Source: Mallotus nudiflorus
Taxonomy: Eukaryota > Streptophyta > Magnoliopsida > Malpighiales > Euphorbiaceae
Assembly (NCBI GenBank): GCA_947683625.1
Contig: CANTUR010000239.1
Coordinates: 6,987,001 to 7,051,000, forward strand
DNA length: 64,000 nt
Direction: 5' to 3'
The position numbers were made by a program, and so were the translations under genes. Within the stretch, counting starts at the first letter, position 1; each line of letters starts with the position of its first letter. This document shows, in pieces, positions 59,207-64,000 of this stretch. Under the pieces are notes generated by a model. The model had not been told where the DNA came from. It ran no database searches and saw only the letters and a list, made by a program, of their open reading frames with translations.

Positions 59207-61035
59207 CTACTCTACTATATGTACACCCGGACCCTCAAGCCTGGAAACAAAGGGGGAAACCTCATCAACAGTCTCTGGATGCCCTACAGACCCAGTACCA
59301 ATAGTAGCCTCTGCAATCTCCCTTATAGGAGCAGAATTGGCCTTTTGATGGGCGTCCTCCTCCGCAGTAAGTTTGGCAAGGTCTACTAGCTTTATTTGAT
59401 CCAACGCCCCCAGATCTAGTCCGAAGTCTTGAGCGAGTAGGATCCTCTTACACTCAGCCCGATAAGCTTTGAGAAACCCTCATACCATGCCTTGGTACGA
59501 CTTCTTATCATTCGCTCGGGATTTCTCAAGCTCCGCCAGCCTTCCCTGAAGCTCAGCAATTTGAAGGTCCTTCTTTTCAATCCTCCTCGTCAGCTGGGCT
59601 TGGCTATATTCCAACTCAAAAACTTTTTTCTGATTCACCTCAGCATCAGATTTGGACTCAGCATATTTTTTCTGGAAGTGCTCTAGGGCTGCCTTCGTGC
59701 CATCCAGCTTCTTCTCAAAATCTATGGCTATGGTCCCCACCTTGATTTCCTTTAGGTTGTACTGGCTCTTCAGGTAGAAGTACTGATCCTTTACCAACAG
59801 TAAGGCCTGAGTCATCTATTAAAAACAAAAGTTAGTTTCAATAAGAAACATATATGATAACAACATCAGTGGCAGAAGCTAGCTTACTTCTAATGACTGG
59901 CCAATTATGGAGTCAAGCAACCCCTCCGGGCCCTTATCAGACCAACGCTGCAAATCACCGAGCAGCTTTAGCAACTCGACATACTGATCCCACACTTGGC
60001 TGTTAGAGATACTCGGGGGCTTCATTCGCTTCAATATCCAATCCCTCATATCTAGACACCTAGATAACCGTGGGCACTGAATGTAAATCTCCTCATTTAG
60101 CCCCTCAACATCCGACTCTAGATCAGTTAACCACCTTTTTCTTCGGCCCACCCGTTCTGGTTGTGCAATTTCCAATGCCACTTTGCCCTTGGGGTCAGCA
60201 GGAACTGCTTCAAGCACTGCAGGAACTTCGGGTTCCGGGGAAGGAGGAACTGGCTCATCAACTAATGAAATCCCGCCCATAAAATCAAGAAAGTCAGCCA
60301 TCTACAGTCGTAAAAAATAGATCAAGTCAGAAATATAGCTCAAAGTAAAAGAAACATACCAAGGGAGTGAACGCAACTAGGACAGACTCTCCATAGGTAC
60401 CTTCTGTACACATCCTCTATCAATCGAGGTTCGGCAAGCCCATCGAGATGTAGCCACAAAACCATCTCCGTATCATGGTCAAAAAGTTTTGCAAGCCGAG
60501 TCACCTTATGACACTCGTCAATCCACATCCTCTGGACATCCAAGAAGTCTAACTAATGCTCTATAATAAAAAAAATGGTGTCTCCACTTCTTGTGGAGAT
60601 CCAGAAGCTTTACAAAAAGGGTATGGTTAAGTATAGCCGACAGGGAGAACATTAGCTCTCCCTTCTTTCTAGTCAGCCTGTACAGGTATCAAAAAACATC
60701 TAAATCGGGTTCTTTCCCCTCTTCATACATTAGTTGGATGAACCCAATCAGTATCCTATAACTATTCGGGTGAAGCTGACCCGGTGCTATGTTATTTCTA
60801 TTCAGAAATTCCTTCATAAAGGGATCTAGAGGAAATTTTAAACCCCCCTCTAGCTGGTCAAAATACACTACTGATTTACTTAGCCCTAACAAAGGGGTAT
60901 GGGCCCTAAACCTCATATTTATGGTGTAAAAGGTGTAATCGGCGGGGATACAGAACCACCTCTAATACCACCCCAGTAACTCACTATCTACATTGAGACA
61001 AAAAGGTTAGAACTAACTTCTTCCCTTGGGGCCAT
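59207..61035 (-). pseudogene. Antisense spliced gene of Tat E2
   Basis: Lies opposite to gag/pol between integrase and the 3' LTR. ATG at 61035 (MAPREEVSSNLFV), a frameshift near 60990, then VVYFDQLEGGLKFPLDPF, APGQLHPNSYRIL, KKGELMFSLSAIL, DLHKKWRHHFF and HLDGLAEPRLIEDVYRRYL to about 60360. A second exon 60301-59888 (MADFLDFMGGISLVDEP..., Pro/Glu-rich, then Leu-rich) ends at GAA|GTAAGC. A 72-nt intron (59887-59816) ends AATAG, and exon 3 (59815-59207) continues in phase with a coiled-coil-like stretch rich in Glu/Lys/Leu and a single TGA (59480-59482). The first segment resembles Pfam 'putative gypsy type transposon' (Transposase_28, from memory). A proposed 58-nt first intron (60359-60302) leaves the frame off by one. 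Role unknown. Confidence 0.75.
59816..59887 (-). other. Probable spliceosomal intron in the antisense gene
   Basis: Minus strand: GTAAGC at 59887, T-rich stretch, and TTTTTAATAG ending at 59816. 72 nt, phase 0, joining two long open frames without a shift. Its presence and orientation argue that the antisense strand is, or was, the coding strand. Confidence 0.65.
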
Positions 61036-61536
61036 AGTAAAGAAGCGAAATACACAATAGCAAAAACGAGGAAAAAAAGAAGAAGAAAAATAAAAGATCA
61101 CTTGGTTACCACAAGCAAGAATTACAGCAAGTAGAAATGAAAACAGCGAAGGCAATACCAATGCAGCGAAGGCAAGAACAACAAAAAAATAAAGAAGCAA
61201 AATACGTCAATTGACAAGTGTAGCAATATTTATAAAGACACGGAAGGATTTGGAAGCATGCCATTAACTGCCCTCATTATTATTGTGTTCCTCCCTAGGC
61301 CATCAGGGGTCTTTTGGGGATAAAAAAGCCCATTAGATGAGGAGTCACGATAATGGCGGCAGAAACGCTTTATTTACTGACATACGAAACGATGCATCAC
61401 TCACACGATTTTAACTATAAATCCCTAGGAACAACGCCACCACATGTCGGCCCACCCATATTTCAACTAGGCCGCTTCATCAAGCTACTCATAATGAATC
61501 CAAGCAACGTTTTGAGCCCATTCTGGGAATCCAAGC
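61036..61536 (+). other. Upstream region of the antisense gene
   Basis: About 500 bp between the antisense start codon and the tandem array, collinear with 45502-45950 of E1. It presumably contains the antisense gene's 5' leader. No other gene. Confidence 0.5.
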
Positions 61537-61975
61537 ATCTAAGTCTCGCGCATCTAAGTCCAGTGACTGAACTTGGCACCCTCAGGTCGCTTCTGTAGTA
61601 CTGAAGTCCCGAGCATATAAGCCTTGCATCTATGAACCGAGCATGTAAGCCTCACGCATCTAAGTCCAGTGACTGAAGCTGGCACCCTTATGTCGCTTCT
61701 GTAGTACTAAGGTTCCGAGCATGTAAGCCTCGCGTCTATGAACTGAGCATTTAAGTCTCATGCATCTAAGTCTAGTGACTAAAGCTGGCACCCTCAGGTC
61801 ACTTCTGTAGTACTGAGGTTCCGAGCATGTAAGCCTCGTGTCCATGAATCGAGCATCTAAGTCTCACGCATCTAAGTCTAGTGACTGAAGCTGGCACCCT
61901 CAGGTCATTTTTGTAGTACTAAGGTTCTGAGCTTGTAAAGCCTCGCATCAATGCACCGAACATCAAAAATCCAGT
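61537..61975. repeat. About 105-bp tandem array in E2
   Basis: AGTGACTGAA-type phrases recur at about 61562, 61668, 61773 and 61879 (105-106 bp steps). Each unit contains GGCACCCTCAGGTCGCTTCTGTAGTACTGAGG (with variants) and GAGCATGTAAGCCTCG. Four copies and a partial fifth. Located between the antisense gene and the 3' LTR, it is both the 3' untranslated region of the element and upstream of the antisense gene. Confidence 0.92.
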
Positions 61976-62245
61976 GACAACTGGTTCTATCATATTGCTT
62001 CCAAATGGACGGGTTAATCTATTGTTGTGCTCATACGCACTTGGCGTATATCCAAGCTCTACAGATTGTAATTCAGCAACGACCATCGTAAGACTCGGCA
62101 TCGAGCTCTACTCTTACTATGACTGAGGCTAGCCACCTCAGCTCACTCGCCTCTATTACCATATTATACCCCTTATAAGAAAGCATCAGCATCCTACTCG
62201 GACACGACGGACATAAATATTCGAGTACACCCGGGGGGGGACTCT

Positions 62246-62639
62246 TGATACCATCTAGTATGTTCCCACCTAGTTAGGGGCTCCTTATCCCCTAAATAGG
62301 GACACTTTGATTAGCAAGAAAGCAGATCCGTCCGGAATGGGGACTACCCCAAATTGGAGTCCTGAGCACAGAAGGAACACTCTCCTACCAAGCTTATGAT
62401 TCACTATCTCACACAGAATCTGACTCCTCCCAATTTTGAGTATTGCTATACATAGAACCTTATACGCCTCACAAAGGGGCATCTCATTCTCACATATTCT
62501 AGCTATCTTGTATTTTTCCTACTTTTATTGTCTAACTTAGGCATCAAAGTGTTTGTGGAGACTCTCCCCACCTCTCACCTTACCTTTTGTTTGTGGATTA
62601 CAAGATACCAAGCCCAAGAGTTCTAGAAGCCAATTATCA
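62246..62639 (+). mobile_element. 3' LTR of E2
   Basis: 394 bp, same length as the 5' LTR and differing at about 43 positions by hand alignment. The TATA box is degraded (TATACATAG). Followed by the ATTAT duplication. Confidence 0.95.
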
Positions 62640-63502
62640 ATTATGGACTAAACATCTTCAATTGTTGTTAAACCAAACAATAAATATTTTCAATTATTTA
62701 ATAGTAATAAATAAATAAAATTTTCTCCTTTTATATTCTTAAAGATAAGAATTTTATTTTTTTACTTTAATTTGTTTATTAAAATGTTTTAAACTTTTTT
62801 TAAAAAAATTATTTGATAGTTATTAATCATCAATTAATATGTAACAAGTTTACAATCTTTATAACGTATTTGTAACATCAACAAAAAAAATGAAAAAAAT
62901 AAAAAAATCAGCAAATTAAAACAACAATAAAAACTAAAAACAATAACTAAAATAACAAAACAACAAAAATCAACAAAATTTATGTTGTTGATTGTTAGTT
63001 GTTGATTATCAGTTGTTGATTGCTGTTTCTTTTTGTTAATTTTTTATTATTTTTTAAATTATTTTTCCATTATTAATTACAAAATTAAGGCTATAAATAA
63101 AATTTTTACTTTTATTAGTATTACTGATAAAAATAATATTTTTTATATATCTCATAATTTTTATTGTTTTTTTATTTTTAAAAAAAATCAACAAATATAA
63201 ATAAAGAGAAACAACAAAAACAATTGAAAACTACAATTGAAGTAACAAAAGCAACAAAAAGCAACAAAAGCAACAAAAAATTGCAGTTGTTGATTTTTCA
63301 TCATTAGTTATAAAATTAATATCATAAATATAATTTTTACTTTTATTACTATCAATAATTTCATAAATTTTTTGTTATTTTTATTGAAAAAACAATTATT
63401 GAATACCATGGGTAATTTTTAGTTTAATTTCTAAGTTCTAAATAATTATGAAAAAAATAATTATTGAAGACTATGAAAATTTTTTAGTTTAATTAGCTTA
63501 AT

Positions 63503-63564
63503 TTTTATATTCTAAATAACAGTAAGTTTAAAATTTTTAAAAAATTGTTATTTAGAATATAAAA
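63503..63564. repeat. Perfect 19-bp inverted repeat
   Basis: TTTTATATTCTAAATAACA (63503-63521) and its exact reverse complement (63546-63564), with a 24-nt loop. Located in the A-rich right half of the MULE-like element. Confidence 0.9.
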
Positions 63565-63829
63565 TTAAATTATTTAAAATATACAAATCAACTTAAATTA
63601 AATATGGTTTCAAAAATAATAAATAAATATAGAAAAAAAAAAGAAGAAAAGATAAAAACAGATAAAACATGCAAATCACCAAAATTTGATTCAAACTTTC
63701 AAAATTAGACCAAATTCAAGACAAAAATGAAAGAGACAAAGATAAAATTGAAAAAAAAAAATACACCCAGCCACAAACGAAATAAGTGGCGTTGACTGGG
63801 CTATCATGTGAAATTTCCTCTAATTAAAA

Positions 63830-64000
63830 TGCATCTTTAGGCTCATAATTAATTAGAAATTAGGTTAGAGATAGCTTAGACCCATTTAATTAATTAGATA
63901 TAGGCCCAGTTAGGTTAATTAAAATTAATTTAAACTTAACCTATTAAATTTAAGTCTTTTCCATAACTTGTAGATTTAATATCACTTTAAAATTAAAACA
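63830..64000 (+). mobile_element. Probable continuation of the A-family LTR fragment
   Basis: CTTAGACCCATTTAATTAATTAG, ATATAGGCCCAGTTAGG and CCTATTAAATTTAAGTC-like phrases resemble the inner part of the element A LTR read in reverse complement, as expected if the fragment at 51860-52656 resumes here. It runs off the window. Weak because the sequence is AT-rich and diverged. Confidence 0.4.

Larger units (their letters stand above)
53233..62639 (+). mobile_element. Tat-lineage Ty3/gypsy retrotransposon E2, full length
   Basis: 9407 bp with two 394-bp LTRs (53233-53626 and 62246-62639), TG...CA, and a perfect 5-bp target duplication ATTAT (53228-53232, 62640-62644). A hand alignment of the LTRs shows about 43 substitutions and no indel (about 11%). 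Primer site at 53629-53645, purine tract GGGGGGGGA at 62233-62241. Order: gag, protease, RT, RNase H, integrase, then an antisense gene (61035-59207), then a tandem array, then the 3' LTR. Antisense extra ORFs and tandem repeats in this position are known features of the Tat lineage. All sense frames are disrupted. Confidence 0.95.
52666..63820 (+). mobile_element. MULE-like T-rich/A-rich element, copy 2 (interrupted by Tat E2)
   Basis: Flanked on both sides by TAATTAAAA (52657-52665 and 63821-63829), a perfect 9-bp match. Left end AGGATTTTTACATAAATA; the reverse complement of the right end reads GAGGAAATTTCACATGATA. Without E2 the element is about 1.74 kb: a T-rich left half (52666-53232) and an A-rich right half (62645-63820) with CAACAAAAA-type phrases, including a duplicated segment with about 230-bp offset (63077 and 63307). 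No coding capacity. The 9-bp duplication suggests Mutator-like. The ends are AT-rich, so this boundary call is moderate. Confidence 0.5.

Noticed and set aside
59117..59389. 90-codon plus-strand frame after integrase
   Set aside because: Shadow of exon 3 of the antisense gene, whose own frame shows the more protein-like composition.
61660..61845. Minus-strand frame in the 105-bp array
   Set aside because: Repeats of the array translated; no homologous frame in the E1 array.
1..64000. tRNA or rRNA genes
   Set aside because: No cloverleaf with B-box style GGTTCGA context and no rRNA-like sequence recognised; the short tRNA-like matches are primer-binding sites of retroelements.

Overview
This window looks like plant nuclear DNA, most likely from a eudicot. 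It is strongly AT-rich, has GT-AG introns, and is dominated by nested LTR retrotransposons with plant-specific lineages (Tat, Ogre-like, Tekay chromovirus, Ty1/copia). The species cannot be named from the sequence. Only one normal host gene is visible: a two-exon gene at 5444-6783 encoding a 415-residue protein of the plant TRM / DUF3741-DUF4378 type.

Layout. 1-5443: a decayed copia pol fragment (minus strand), then AT-rich intergenic DNA with a CT microsatellite upstream of the host gene. 5444-6783: the host gene. 6784-11168: intergenic DNA with a 520-bp foldback MITE (9186-9705). 11169-46214: a nest at least four levels deep. A T-rich, possibly Mutator-like element (level 0) received a Tat retrotransposon 'E1' (5' LTR 11834-12184). 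E1 was split by an Ogre-like element 'A' on the minus strand (13929-44555, LTRs of 2071 and 2108 bp). A in turn carries a 3.24-kb solo LTR (16721-19964) and a Tekay/Del chromovirus 'B' (20570-31871, LTRs of 3326 and 3328 bp) in its 3' untranslated region. 46215-52656: a 648-bp hAT-like non-autonomous element, T-rich/A-rich repeats, a PIF/Harbinger-type Myb/SANT pseudogene with its intron, and part of an A-family LTR. 52666-63820: a second copy of the T-rich element, holding a structurally complete but decayed Tat element 'E2' (53233-62639, two 394-bp LTRs, 5-bp target duplication ATTAT). 63830-64000 appears to resume the interrupted A-family LTR.

The retroelements are dead: gag/pol frames carry many stops, many of them TAG at places where the family has Gln (CAG) or Trp (TGG). 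Rough hand counts of LTR divergence give A about 13%, E2 about 11%, B about 5%, which agrees with the nesting order.

Most interesting: (1) an antisense, apparently spliced gene between integrase and the 3' LTR of the Tat elements, still recognisable in both E1 and E2; (2) intron-like GT-AG segments and a covarying hairpin inside the LTRs of the Tekay family; (3) a candidate non-autonomous family with a T-rich left half and A-rich right half, and two independent Tat insertions at the equivalent place in two copies; (4) several distinct tandem arrays in the 3' regions of the Tat/Ogre elements, which resemble satellite precursors.
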